DNA of 64,000 bases. Origin: JBGSOV01 sp964558715. GTDB lineage: Bacteria > Patescibacteriota > Gracilibacteria > CAIRYL01 > GCA-016699755. Shown piece by piece: positions 18,001-26,507 of this stretch (position 1 is the first letter of the stretch; each line of letters begins with the position of its first letter). The translations under genes and the position numbers were made by a program. The notes under the pieces were generated by a model. The model was not told the origin of the DNA and did not search any database. It was given only the letters and a program-made list of their open reading frames with translations. The stretch lies in the NCBI GenBank assembly GCA_964558715.1, contig CAZLFD010000003.1:4008-68007 (forward strand), read 5' to 3'.

Positions 18001-20067
18001 GAAGATGCGGTATGCATCGCTAATCAGAATGGGAAGTTCTCGCCCGGAGAGGAAGAAGATGTCGTACTGCTTATCAAACAGAATCAGATCAAGGCCGAAC
18101 ACCCGCTGACCGAAAGCTACTGTTTTGATTCGAGAAAGCTGAAAAATGGTGCTTCACTCATCCGCAGCGATCATGAAACCGGTTATGCTAATCAAGATTA
18201 TTTCGCCAGTACCGAAAACACACCTGGCAGCAAAAATCCTGCACCACCTCAGCGCGCCGATGATGTAGTGTTGCAGATGAAAAAAGTGACGCGGATCTCT
18301 CCTGAAACAGTGATTGTAGAGATTAAAAATAGTAGCGGCAGAGCAATCAAAACAGAAGGTTTTGCACTCAATATCAACGAGCAAGACGTAGTACCGCTTC
18401 CAGATGTGCGCCTTTTCCATCAAAAGTCAGTTTTTGTGACAATCGATGTGGAAGCGGTTTCGCCACTTACAACAGTGCACTTGGTTGATCATTGGAACGC
18501 GATGGGAGCTGAATGGAATGGTGAAATAAGCAAAGTAAGTGAGGGAGAAACGGGCCTAGTGATTTCCGAGATTCTGGCAGACCCAAACGGCGCCGATTCG
18601 GGGAATGAATTTATTGAACTTCAATGTGTAGTAGAGAGCTGCGAAGCAAATACCTTTGCTCTGAGTATCGGTGATGAAGTAATGCTTATTCCGCAAAGCA
18701 CCTTAAAAGAAAGTGAGTTTGAACTTATTCGCGATGCAACCGTGAGAAATTCGGAATTACACGTAAAAGTGATCGATTTTGCTCAAAGCACTCATCAAAT
18801 CATCAGTCTTTTCAGTACTGAAACAGGTGAAAGCTATGCGCTATCGAATGAAGAGTATTATTGGACCTCATATATGACACCACTGGCACCAAATATGATT
18901 GTGACGGATTACGGATCAAATGATTCAGACAGCGACGGTATCCCTGATCAGACTGAAATCGCGCTCGAACTTGACCCGAGCAGCTCCGATGCAAAAAATC
19001 CTATCGCCATGCGCCTGTACAATGCTCATCTCCGAGAGATGACGAATATCAGCGTCGCAGAAGATGCCGACTCTATTCACATTACCGGCAGTACGATTCC
19101 CAACATGAAGGGTAAGTTAGTGCTTCACTCCAGACAGCACGTGTACGACATTGTGGCCGATGCCGATGGAAATTTTTCGCTCGATATAACTCCAGATATC
19201 GCACCTGGCGAGCACACCATCGACTTGCTCTTCGAGCAACCAAATAGGCGTTTTGTTACCCTTTCTGCGCTGCAGACATTTGAGGTTTCACGTAATCCGC
19301 AGCAAGATTGGCTAACCGATATCAGCATCTATCGCTCGCTGCCAAACCCTGAAGGCAAAGATAGTAAACGCGAATACGTGATTTTAGAAAATCCTACTGA
19401 TTCCGCTGGCTGGCTGAAAGGAGCGACGATTTCGAACGGAAAATCATTAAAGATTCTTCCCGACACTTTTTTTACGCCACATCAGCGCAAAGTATTTTTG
19501 GCGAAAGATCTGCCGAGCTTAAAAAACAAAAACGGAGAGTTGGTTTTGTCGGATGATCAAGGAAAAGAGTTCGACCGATTAGCATGGAAGAATGCCAAAA
19601 GCGGGCAACTGTATTGGGAGGGGATGCCGCCATTGCTCACCAGGGCGATAGCCAACAAGGCAAAGAAATCGGGCGCTGCACGTTCGCGTTACCCAATCAT
19701 GCATGGGCCGGAATATGTGGAACAAGCAGTCGAAAAAGACAATCTGCGCTTTTTGGGGATTACAGAAAACATGCTTCAGGTAAGCAATACACAAGGATCA
19801 GTGACGTTTTATCCGCTGAGCGAAAATCTATCGGCAGCCTTTCTGCAAAGTTCGCTGCAGCAAAACGACCGTGTTTCAATCATAATCGTTGGGAATACCG
19901 TGCAAGCGGTGCGCAAACTTCCGCCAAAGATGATCGGTGCGCCTCCAGTTTCTAATTTTTATCGAGGATCGATATTTCTGCTACTTTTAGCCGGAGTATT
20001 AGGAATCGCCGCTGTGGGAACTACGAGAAAAATATCAGCAAAGAAGTGTGTCCAATCTGAAACCTAG
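15037..20067 (+). CDS. Giant secreted multi-lamin-tail-domain protein
   Basis: 1676 residues, signal peptide 1-29 and a C-terminal membrane helix (about 1645-1663) with a basic tail, so probably anchored by the C-terminus outside. At least five clear lamin-tail (LTD) domains start near residues 30, 234, 435, 585 and 734; each has I-x-E-I-x-x-N-P, EW(V/I)E(L/F) and a G-W-x-x-K-L-N-N-T-G-D-S signature. More diverged copies begin near 892, 1173 and 1425. The linkers are Asp/Glu-rich (about 148-230) or Pro/Ser/Thr-rich (about 350-430, 545-585). A NDSDSDGIPD calcium-loop-like motif sits near 1295. LTDs in bacteria are common on secreted proteins and nucleases; here no nuclease domain is seen. A surface scaffold or adhesin is my inference. 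Confidence 0.85.
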   Translation: MKQGAKRVIVGLMILSLVIGYIPHPANAAEHTIIEISEIYGNANSGEQEWIELHSLSTMEINLAGYTLSDNIGVIYTIPTDTVLKANEYLVIQGWSNKLNNTGDSAILANTNSEVVAAEYNFPAIDKNTSWYPKYQRADVPTPGLAHPNDEASGETEDDGESTENDESGDTSEEGTSDEEQQGDTEENEENTDDTEENDERSNDEEAGENDRQDTENESEKGDEEGRESSPYATIGEILISEIVSNPEAGGNEWVELESASDRELDLAGYIFADAIGEFYTLPQTSIIQPGDRIVFFGWGNKLNNTGDSLYLKLPDGSIVDEVIDFPKLDKGESWLPSVNAKGIPTPEEENILLENEQSPSPTPESTPSPTVNPTPEPTITISPLPSPSSVPSSSPSPPNPFPLVTPTPSASPQPTDAPTPLPSPSPELLPLPEIGDVLLSEIMSNPTSDEEEWVELVSTSTNSFSLDGCTLEDAVGEIYTLTTTERIEAEEYLVVSGWGNKLNNTGDSLTLRLPDGTVLDTVVNFPALEKGTTWLPQTNQLGIPSRGQKNTPLPVATPTPTPEAEEPEPSSEPAPSEPLAPTPAPGEVLINEIMSNPLEGDEWIELISKAENELSLNGFEFHDATGGFFTFDSEAVIAPTEFLVVSGWSDKLNNTGDSLALISAEGSVIDGFIEIPAMDKGESWSTDFAAATTPSPREENIPRETPDEENDEGGEEDENRKSEDSEESLLASDSVIINEVFPSPSGGADEWVEFFVTGQVDIDVSGFTLSDEQGVIYTFPERTVLHPSQFFIATGWTGKLNNSGDSVILQTPSGSTITEITYLSIPSDASWGFDGNAYRRTATSTAGSENVFPSSTGGGGGGSSSASSSKSPLPTLLKTSAKVKSLAIDKYDIQISEVVFSGEEDFIELYCAECDADLAGLRVADDKAVFEFPPESTVATGEYVVIHFADAPEDARHAKGVWHFWANKKGLTATDETIFIIDSRGQVEDAVCIANQNGKFSPGEEEDVVLLIKQNQIKAEHPLTESYCFDSRKLKNGASLIRSDHETGYANQDYFASTENTPGSKNPAPPQRADDVVLQMKKVTRISPETVIVEIKNSSGRAIKTEGFALNINEQDVVPLPDVRLFHQKSVFVTIDVEAVSPLTTVHLVDHWNAMGAEWNGEISKVSEGETGLVISEILADPNGADSGNEFIELQCVVESCEANTFALSIGDEVMLIPQSTLKESEFELIRDATVRNSELHVKVIDFAQSTHQIISLFSTETGESYALSNEEYYWTSYMTPLAPNMIVTDYGSNDSDSDGIPDQTEIALELDPSSSDAKNPIAMRLYNAHLREMTNISVAEDADSIHITGSTIPNMKGKLVLHSRQHVYDIVADADGNFSLDITPDIAPGEHTIDLLFEQPNRRFVTLSALQTFEVSRNPQQDWLTDISIYRSLPNPEGKDSKREYVILENPTDSAGWLKGATISNGKSLKILPDTFFTPHQRKVFLAKDLPSLKNKNGELVLSDDQGKEFDRLAWKNAKSGQLYWEGMPPLLTRAIANKAKKSGAARSRYPIMHGPEYVEQAVEKDNLRFLGITENMLQVSNTQGSVTFYPLSENLSAAFLQSSLQQNDRVSIIIVGNTVQAVRKLPPKMIGAPPVSNFYRGSIFLLLLAGVLGIAAVGTTRKISAKKCVQSET

Positions 20068-20083
20068 ACTATGCGATGTACTC

Positions 20084-20106
20084 CTTGCAATTTGCAACTT
20101 GTAATC
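20084..20106. repeat. Short GCAA-type dispersed repeat, family B
   Basis: Segment with TTGCAA-TTTGCAAC-TTGTAATCC period. Related strings occur at 23209-23232 (reverse), 38346-38370 (reverse) and 52509-52531, each just outside a gene. Confidence 0.35.
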
Positions 20107-20162
20107 CTCTTGACCAACGAGCCCAATTCTGGAAAAATCTTTCAGCAATAGTGGCGTCACTC

Positions 20163-20249
20163 GCCGAGGTGGCGAAATTGGTAGACGCGCGAGACTCAAA
20201 ATCTCGTTCCCCTCGGGGAGTGAGGGTTCGATTCCCTCCCTCGGCACCA
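20163..20249 (+). tRNA. tRNA-Leu (anticodon CAA)
   Basis: Acceptor stem GCCGAGG pairs with CCTCGGC, discriminator A and an encoded CCA at 20247-20249. The anticodon loop CTCAAAA gives CAA, reading UUG. A long variable arm (TTCCCCTCGGGGAG region) is typical of tRNA-Leu, and the T-loop reads GGGTTCGATTCCC. It lies between the lamin-tail gene and rplY. Confidence 0.96.
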
Positions 20250-20286
20250 CGAGTTTCCTGACTGATTTTTCTTTCATTTTCCGAAA

Positions 20287-20916
20287 ATGCATCCTGTAAT
20301 TGCCGCCCAACCATACAAGCAAGGCACCGCAAAAAGTGTCCGTCAAGAGGGCAAAGTTCCTGCCGTTATGTATAGCGAGGGCAAAGAGACAAGTAATATC
20401 GCCATCGATATGCAAGAGTTCCGTCGTGCCTTTCGCACTGCCGGAAAAGCAACTCTTGTCGAAATCGATTTTGAAGGCAAAAAGACTCCGGCCTTGATCC
20501 ATGTTATCGACACTCACCCTGTTTCTGGCGACCCGGTGCATATCGACTTCTTTGCGGTAAATATGAACAAAGAAGTGAACGCTGTTGTACCGGTTAAGTT
20601 TAAAGGTGTTTCTGATGCGGTAAAGTTACTTGGTGGAACGCTGACAGTGATGCATGACCGTATCCAGATCAACTGTCTGCCAAAACATTTGATCAGTTCT
20701 ATCGACGCAGACCTGAGTGTACTCAAAACCTTTCATGACCACATTAACGTAAGCGATTTGCCATTTCCGGCCGAGATTACTGTGACCGACGATGCTGACA
20801 CCATGGTCGCCAGTGTTGCTGCACCACGTAAAGCTGTTGAAGAGACCGCCGATGAAGAAATGGGTGAAGGCGGTGAAGAAGGCGAAGCAGGTGGCAAAGA
20901 AAAGACCGAAGCGTAA
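20287..20916 (+). CDS. rplY: Ribosomal protein L25 (TL5/CTC form)
   Basis: 209 residues, the long two-domain CTC/TL5 type that binds 5S rRNA on the large subunit. N-domain: VRQEGKVPAVMYSEGKE, KATLVEIDFEGKKTPALI, HPVSGDPVHIDFFAV; the C-domain contains VPVKFKGVSDAVKLLGG. The last ~25 residues are Glu/Gly-rich, as is common. No clear ribosome-binding site precedes the ATG. The gene follows tRNA-Leu by 37 nt. Confidence 0.95.
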   Translation: MHPVIAAQPYKQGTAKSVRQEGKVPAVMYSEGKETSNIAIDMQEFRRAFRTAGKATLVEIDFEGKKTPALIHVIDTHPVSGDPVHIDFFAVNMNKEVNAVVPVKFKGVSDAVKLLGGTLTVMHDRIQINCLPKHLISSIDADLSVLKTFHDHINVSDLPFPAEITVTDDADTMVASVAAPRKAVEETADEEMGEGGEEGEAGGKEKTEA

Positions 20917-20939
20917 TCAGATTCTCTCTTTTTGCTTGA

Positions 20940-22028
20940 ATGCCATTGCGCAAACTCTTGATTGCGATAGTACTTGTTTTACTGCTACTTGCTGCTCTGG
21001 GTGCAGGCGTGTTTTATTTGTCGCTCCACACCGAAGAAGGTGAGCTGCTTACCATGGAGACTGGGCGCAAAGCGCTATACTCACTGCTTTCTGGAAAAGA
21101 ACAAGACCGCGTCGAAGATTCGCTCCGCCTGACCGGTGTGGGCGACCCACCGCCAATCACGACTTCATTCTTAACCGGGACGACCGTAAGTGATGCCGAA
21201 GCCGAAAAGTTTCTTGGTGTAATGATCGACCTAGCGCCCGCAGCCCGACCATTATTTCGAGGGCTAGATCAGGCTAAAGTGCTTTTCGAAATGCCTGCCG
21301 AGGGTGGGGTACCGCGCATATTGGCGATATTTTCTAGTCAAGACCTGCCCGAAGAAATCGGCCCCGTACGCAGTGCCCGCGATTATTTTGTCAAACTCGC
21401 CGAAAGCATTGCCGGTGGCTACGTACATGCCGGTGGTAGCCCCGATGCGCTCGAAATGCTCTACACCACACCGATGACGAACTACGACGAGTATGGTGAT
21501 GGCTTTGTGCGCGACTCCAATCTCGCAAGACCACATAACTTGTTTATCACTCCGTCCGAGATCATAGAATCTGTACAACCATCAACGGCAAAGGAAGCGA
21601 TTTTTCTCTACTCGCAAGCGCTTCCCACCGCTCCATTGGGTGAATCTGCCCAACGAGTAGATGTTGATATTTCGACCCGCCGACATGCCATCGCCTGGAA
21701 CTATGACGTAGACCAAAATTGCTATGTGCGCGAACAGCAACTGGAAGAAATGGCGTTTTGCCCTCAAAATGTGACAGTGCTCGCAACGGATATCGGTTTG
21801 GTTCCAGAAGATGATAAAGGTCGCCTTGATGCGCGCATAGTCGGTACTGGCGAGGGAATCCTCTTTCGCGAAGGGCTCGCGTACCGAGTTGCATGGCAAC
21901 GTGAGGGCGGAGGAATGTTCCATTTTGTCGACCCTCAAACCGACACCGAAGTGCCACTGCTCCCTGGGCAGACTTTCTTTCAGGTTATCGATACAATCGA
22001 GAAAGTCGCTTTTTCTTCGCCGGGGTAA
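20940..22028 (+). CDS. DUF3048 domain membrane-anchored protein
   Basis: 362 residues. N-terminal membrane helix at about 5-25, then a DUF3048 (YerB-like) domain: MIDLAPAARPLFRGLDQAKV, FEMPAEGGVPRILAIFSSQ, IGPVRSARDYFVKLAE and VHAGGSPDALE. The family is extracellular and of unknown function. The C-terminal part (FHFVDPQTDTEVPLLPGQTF) matches the second half of the family, where the protein ends at a conserved G-x-T-W/F region. It lies 23 nt after rplY. Confidence 0.85.
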   Translation: MPLRKLLIAIVLVLLLLAALGAGVFYLSLHTEEGELLTMETGRKALYSLLSGKEQDRVEDSLRLTGVGDPPPITTSFLTGTTVSDAEAEKFLGVMIDLAPAARPLFRGLDQAKVLFEMPAEGGVPRILAIFSSQDLPEEIGPVRSARDYFVKLAESIAGGYVHAGGSPDALEMLYTTPMTNYDEYGDGFVRDSNLARPHNLFITPSEIIESVQPSTAKEAIFLYSQALPTAPLGESAQRVDVDISTRRHAIAWNYDVDQNCYVREQQLEEMAFCPQNVTVLATDIGLVPEDDKGRLDARIVGTGEGILFREGLAYRVAWQREGGGMFHFVDPQTDTEVPLLPGQTFFQVIDTIEKVAFSSPG

Positions 22029-22100
22029 ATGGAATCACTTTCTCCTGCTGCCCTGAGCTTCCCGAATGGACAAGGAGAGATTACGCGGATTCGCGGTTCT

Positions 22101-22136
22101 TCCCCTCCTAGACAGGGGGAGTTGGAGGAGGTAGAT
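22101..22136 (+). repeat. Dispersed hairpin repeat, family A
   Basis: TCCCCT (22101-22106) pairs with AGGGGGA (22114-22120) around CCTAGAC, followed by GTTGGAGGAGGTAGAT. It sits in the 137 nt gap before queA. Confidence 0.65.
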
Positions 22137-22165
22137 TTAGGAATAAATTACGTAGAAAATACAAC

Positions 22166-23200
22166 ATGCAACTCAATGATTTCGATTTCGAGCTTCCGCC
22201 GGAACTCATCGCCCAAACCCCCACAAAAAGGCGCGAAGCCTCGCGCCTTTTGTGTGTCGATCGACAGACAAAAACACTTAAGCATAAGCAATTCAGCGAT
22301 ATTACCGACACGTTCGCCAGCGGCGACATAATTGTCTTCAACCGCAGCAAAGTGATACCGGCACGGCTACAGCTAGAGGGAAAACGCGAGATTTTTTTGA
22401 GTGAACCGATGACAGAACACACCTGGAAGTGCCTTGTGCGCCCTGGGAAAAAATTTCCCGTCGGCGCGCAAGTAGAGTTTGCCGACGGTTCAAAAGCCAA
22501 AGTACAAGAGATTGCAGATGATGGACTGCGTGCTATTTCTTTTTCACCAGCGAGTGGCGACTTCTGGCAGTTTCTGCAAGCGAATGGGAGTACTCCGCTG
22601 CCACCCTATATCAGCCGCCAAGCGGAAGAAGTTGATTCTGAGCGCTACCAGACCGTGTATGCAGAAACCTTAGGTTCGGTAGCCGCCCCGACCGCCGGCC
22701 TGCACTTTACCGATGAGATTATCGAACTACTCAAAAAGAAGGGGGTGCAAATCGAATTCGTTACGTTGCATGTCGGCCTCGGTACATTTCTTCCGGTAAA
22801 GGCAGAAAATATCACGGAGCACCAGATGCATGCCGAAATCTTTGAGTTGGATGAGGCAACTGCCGAGCGCATCAATGCCGCCAAAGCGGCAGGGGGAAAA
22901 ATTACCGCTATCGGCAGCACAAGCCTGCGGGTGCTGGAATCTTGCGCGGATGCATCGGGAAAATTGCGAGCACAAAGCGGTAAAACGGACATCTTCATCT
23001 ACCCGCCTGCGGAGTTTGCAGTAGTCGACCATTTCTTCACCAATTTCCACTTACCAAAAAGCACGCTGCTCATGTTGGTGGCTGCCTTTGTCAGCCCGGG
23101 CAAAACAGATGGCGTGGAATTTGTGCAGGAGGTATACCAAACCGCAATACAAGAAAAATACCGCTTTTTCAGTTATGGCGATGCGACACTGTGGTGGTAA
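22166..23200 (+). CDS. queA: S-adenosylmethionine:tRNA ribosyltransferase-isomerase
   Basis: 344 residues, full length. Transfers and rearranges the ribosyl group of SAM onto 7-aminomethyl-7-deazaguanine in tRNA to give epoxyqueuosine. Signatures: FDFELPPELIAQTP, VFNRSKVIPARL, PLPPYI, RYQTVYA, GSVAAPTAGLHFT, HVGLGTFLPV, TAIGSTSLRVLES and FFTNFHLPKSTLLMLVAAF. The last 415 nt are duplicated at 25453-25867 with two base differences, so the 3' end of this copy may have arrived by recombination. Confidence 0.97.
   Translation: MQLNDFDFELPPELIAQTPTKRREASRLLCVDRQTKTLKHKQFSDITDTFASGDIIVFNRSKVIPARLQLEGKREIFLSEPMTEHTWKCLVRPGKKFPVGAQVEFADGSKAKVQEIADDGLRAISFSPASGDFWQFLQANGSTPLPPYISRQAEEVDSERYQTVYAETLGSVAAPTAGLHFTDEIIELLKKKGVQIEFVTLHVGLGTFLPVKAENITEHQMHAEIFELDEATAERINAAKAAGGKITAIGSTSLRVLESCADASGKLRAQSGKTDIFIYPPAEFAVVDHFFTNFHLPKSTLLMLVAAFVSPGKTDGVEFVQEVYQTAIQEKYRFFSYGDATLWW
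22786..23200 (+). repeat. 415 bp direct repeat, copy 1 (3' end of queA)
   Basis: Aligns base for base with 25453-25867 at a constant offset of 2667. I see only two mismatches (22794 C versus 25461 T; 23195 T versus 25862 C). Similarity ends exactly after the queA stop codon and begins abruptly inside the gene. Confidence 0.93.
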
Positions 23201-23838
23201 CAAGTGACAGGTTGTAAATCACAAGTTGCAAGAATTACCTTGCTCACGGATACCTGATCAGATTTCCTGTTTGGGCTCGAAATGGTAATGGTTTAGAAAA
23301 ACAGACGCTGCCATAATAAAGTGTTCCGTTTCGAAGCAATAGTCTTCCTTTACCGAAGTTTGTTCAAGTGTTAATCAGGAAAAATATGAAGCGAGATATA
23401 TCGGTGAAGAAAAAGAGTATTATCCATCTTCACCTACCAGATGGGTATCGATGTGAAAGATCCAATTGTATTCAGGATACTTCTAATCCATTCTTTTCGA
23501 TGCATCGACCACTGCACCGAGCCCATCCAGCACATTGCGCGTACTTATCGTAGACAGAAAGCCCTTCACGATTTTCAGACACTCTCCCAGAGTCTGGCCG
23601 GCCTCTACATGAACAGGGTATCATTAACGTTCGCGTGTATGCGATGTTTGCTGGCCGTATAATAACGTCGACAAGCGTTTCAGCAGCCGAAAATATGGGT
23701 GCAGTGAAGAAGCAAGGCGACTGCACGAAACCGCATAAACTTTGGCGATTTTTAACATAGCTATTGCTTATCTGCTTTTCTGGGAGGCCAGAATTGCTTC
23801 AACTGATTTCTCTGAATGAATACTTTGCTTTCATAATT
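23201..23838. other. Intergenic stretch without a recognisable gene
   Basis: 638 nt between queA and the end of the antiporter gene. The first bases carry a family B repeat. Small frames (for example 23441-23662 plus, 23472-23726 minus) have no recognisable features. The phrase ATTACCTTGCTCACG (about 23234) has a near copy at about 25116, on the other side of the antiporter gene. Confidence 0.5.
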
Positions 23839-25053
23839 TTAATGGCGCACATCAAACTTCGCCCTCTTCAAATACCAGCGCAAAGCCAATGGATGGAAGA
23901 CGAGCGAGAAGAAAATAATCACAAAGGCCGCACACAGGAACATCTCACGATGCGGATAATCCTCGGGCAATAACAGCAAAAGTAAGATCGAAAACGCGCC
24001 TTTTAATCCCCCCAGATTCAGTACATGCTGCCAGCTCTGCGGCACTTGCTGCGAACGCGCATTCAGCAACAGACAGCCACCATACACCACAAAAGCCCGC
24101 GCCATCAGCAGCGCAAGAGGAATGAGAACAATATACCATCCGATCGGAAAATGGTGCGCGCCGATACCCACTCCCAGCAAAAAGAACAAGATGCTGTTGA
24201 ACAGAAAACTAAGGTATTTCCAAAAATCGTCGTACAGATGTGATTCACAATTTTTCAGTACGTTTTCGGTACTGCTAAAAGCAATAGCAGCGGCCAACAC
24301 CGTAACGACACCGGACACATGTAAAAAATGTTCGCCCACCACAAACGCCAGATAGGCGATGACCAAGGTGAAGGTGGTTTCCGTAAATTCGTTTTCATTC
24401 CAATAATCAAGTACTTTCGCTGCCAGCCAACCAAGCAGAATCCCCAGCGGAATCGCGCCCGCGAGCGACCACACAAAATGTAATACCACTTCGCTCGCAC
24501 TGAGCGATGACACGCCATTGAGCAAGGTCATGCTTAGAATGGAGAAGAGCACCAGCACGGTCGCATCGTTGAAAAGAGATTCACCCTCGATGAGCACTTT
24601 CAGTTTTTTGGGCACTTCAAAGCGAGTGAATATCGACCCTACCGACACCGGATCGGTGGCAGAGACGATTACGCCAAAAAGCAGGGCATGGATGAGACCT
24701 ACCTGCAAAATAGGCATGGTAGTGGCACCAAGAATAATCGCGCTGACAATCATCCCGACAAAGGCAAAAAAGGCAATTGGCGCGGATTCGCTTTGCAGGC
24801 GGCGCAGGTCGATGCGCCGTGCGGAATCGAAGATCAGCACCGGCAAAAAGACAAAAAATACTACTTCAGGTAAGATTTTCAGCTCGGGCAATGGTGGAAT
24901 AAAGTTCGTGCGCGTGAGCGAATACCCTACACCCAAGATTAAGATCCAAGTTTCTAACGGTAAGAGCCTGCCCTCAAAATAGTGCTTAAGCATTGAGATG
25001 ACAATGAAAAACAGGCATAAGCCGCCGATAAGTTGGATGAGAAGGATCTCCAT
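23839..25053 (-). CDS. CPA1-family Na+(K+)/H+ antiporter
   Basis: 404 residues, about 12 membrane helices. Exchanges sodium or potassium for protons across the inner membrane. Family motifs: LPVLIFDSARRIDL, VSATDPVSVGSIF, IEGESLFNDATVLVLF (ion-binding Asp region) and LNLGGLKGAFSILL. Start ATG 25053 is preferred over an in-frame GTG at 25074. It is the only evident gene in the segment bracketed by the two queA 3' ends, so it may have been acquired with that event. No regulator is adjacent. Confidence 0.92.
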   Translation of the reverse strand: MEILLIQLIGGLCLFFIVISMLKHYFEGRLLPLETWILILGVGYSLTRTNFIPPLPELKILPEVVFFVFLPVLIFDSARRIDLRRLQSESAPIAFFAFVGMIVSAIILGATTMPILQVGLIHALLFGVIVSATDPVSVGSIFTRFEVPKKLKVLIEGESLFNDATVLVLFSILSMTLLNGVSSLSASEVVLHFVWSLAGAIPLGILLGWLAAKVLDYWNENEFTETTFTLVIAYLAFVVGEHFLHVSGVVTVLAAAIAFSSTENVLKNCESHLYDDFWKYLSFLFNSILFFLLGVGIGAHHFPIGWYIVLIPLALLMARAFVVYGGCLLLNARSQQVPQSWQHVLNLGGLKGAFSILLLLLLPEDYPHREMFLCAAFVIIFFSLVFHPLALRWYLKRAKFDVRH

Positions 25054-25452
25054 TTTTGTATCATTAGTGTACACAGAACATATTGATTGCGGTAGTAACT
25101 CAGGTAGCGAAAATTACTTTGCTCACGAGTTCCGGTTGAGGGCTACTGTCTTAAATGCGAATATAATTATACGAATGCTATCCTAACCAAATTCAATTTA
25201 TAATTGATTTACCTGCAATTGCATGTACCTTCCTTCTGAATCACTACCGCCTGAAATTCAGCATCATCCGCAAAATAGCGCTATCGGGCTGGTCATATTC
25301 CAGTAATGACACTGAAATAAGTGGACGATTTCATGAGCAAGATTGCGGACTTGCGCATTGGAAGCCAAGTAGACTGAACACTTGGGTCGAAACACATTGG
25401 CCCTTCGTCCCCGGTATCAAAACCGAGGAGCTTATGAAAAGTGGCATCCGGT
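25054..25452. other. Intergenic stretch upstream of the antiporter gene and the queA fragment
   Basis: 399 nt, AT-rich near 25150-25210. It should hold the minus-strand promoter of the antiporter gene. No gene or RNA was recognised. The right part runs without a visible boundary signal into the queA fragment. Confidence 0.45.
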
Positions 25453-25867
25453 ATTTCTTCTGGTAAAGGCAGAAAATATCACGGAGCACCAGATGCATGC
25501 CGAAATCTTTGAGTTGGATGAGGCAACTGCCGAGCGCATCAATGCCGCCAAAGCGGCAGGGGGAAAAATTACCGCTATCGGCAGCACAAGCCTGCGGGTG
25601 CTGGAATCTTGCGCGGATGCATCGGGAAAATTGCGAGCACAAAGCGGTAAAACGGACATCTTCATCTACCCGCCTGCGGAGTTTGCAGTAGTCGACCATT
25701 TCTTCACCAATTTCCACTTACCAAAAAGCACGCTGCTCATGTTGGTGGCTGCCTTTGTCAGCCCGGGCAAAACAGATGGCGTGGAATTTGTGCAGGAGGT
25801 ATACCAAACCGCAATACAAGAAAAATACCGCTTTTTCAGTTATGGCGATGCGACACTGTGGCGGTAA
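25453..25867 (+). pseudogene. Truncated duplicate of queA (C-terminal 138 codons)
   Basis: Carries the C-terminal 138 codons of queA from the position of KAENITEHQ to the stop, ending TLWR instead of TLWW. The first 200 residues, including most of the active site, are absent. It is fused in frame to a short unrelated reading stretch (from a TTG at 25382), so a 161-residue chimeric product is possible but unlikely to be functional. It ends 7 nt before the stop codon of the convergent gene at 25875. Confidence 0.9.
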
Positions 25868-25874
25868 TCTCGTA

Positions 25875-26426
25875 CTAGGGTCTTGGCATTGCGGCAGCCC
25901 CAACAGCCCGGGTAGGCGACGGATCTGGTCCTGAAAAACTTGGGTAGAAATCTAGAATCTCGGGGAGAGTCACTTTTACAAGCTTTTTTAAGCGATTGGA
26001 TAATTGACTTTTGAGTATTAATGGGTGAAGAGTTTTGTCTGACAAGCGTAAATCACGCTCGATGGCATCACAAGCTACCACCAGTTTCTGGTTAACTTCG
26101 TTCAAGGTACGCCCAATCCTTATCTGGCTCCCTGGATTATGGTACGCATCTTCAAACTTTGGCATTGCGCAGTTTATGAATGTACGGAATATCTCCTCAA
26201 CAATTACCCTATGCTCCTCTGCCAAATCTGTCAGTTGTAATTGGTATTGCGGACTTCGATCAAGAATCGTATCAGCCCACCCCTGAACCTGAAAATCAAT
26301 ATATTCTCTCAATGCCTCTACTGCCAATCTTGTACCCTTTGTGCATTTTGTAAACTGACCGGCAGCATTTCTGCAGCTTCTAAGCTGAGAGGGAGCGATT
26401 CTGATGGGGGTGTTCCTCAATCTCAA
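25875..26426 (-). CDS. Hypothetical protein, predicted helical
   Basis: 183 residues from a TTG start; the true start may be further in. No family recognised. The middle (about 35-150) reads as helices with heptad-like patterns (ALREYIDFQVQGWADTILD, LTDLAEEHRVIVEEIFRTF). The C-terminus is Pro/Ala-rich. No signal peptide or membrane segment. It converges on the queA fragment and is separated from uvrB by an AT-rich gap. Confidence that it is a gene is moderate. Confidence 0.5.
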   Translation of the reverse strand: MRLRNTPIRIAPSQLRSCRNAAGQFTKCTKGTRLAVEALREYIDFQVQGWADTILDRSPQYQLQLTDLAEEHRVIVEEIFRTFINCAMPKFEDAYHNPGSQIRIGRTLNEVNQKLVVACDAIERDLRLSDKTLHPLILKSQLSNRLKKLVKVTLPEILDFYPSFSGPDPSPTRAVGAAAMPRP

Positions 26427-26507
26427 ATGTAACGCACGGCATACGCTCTGTCATTCTTTTTAAAAAAAAGTTGTATAATCTATAATAAGATACTGGTGTT
26501 TTATCAA

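Noticed and set aside
23201..25452. Integrase or transposase in the antiporter segment
   Set aside because: No such gene could be read in any frame; only the antiporter is evident.
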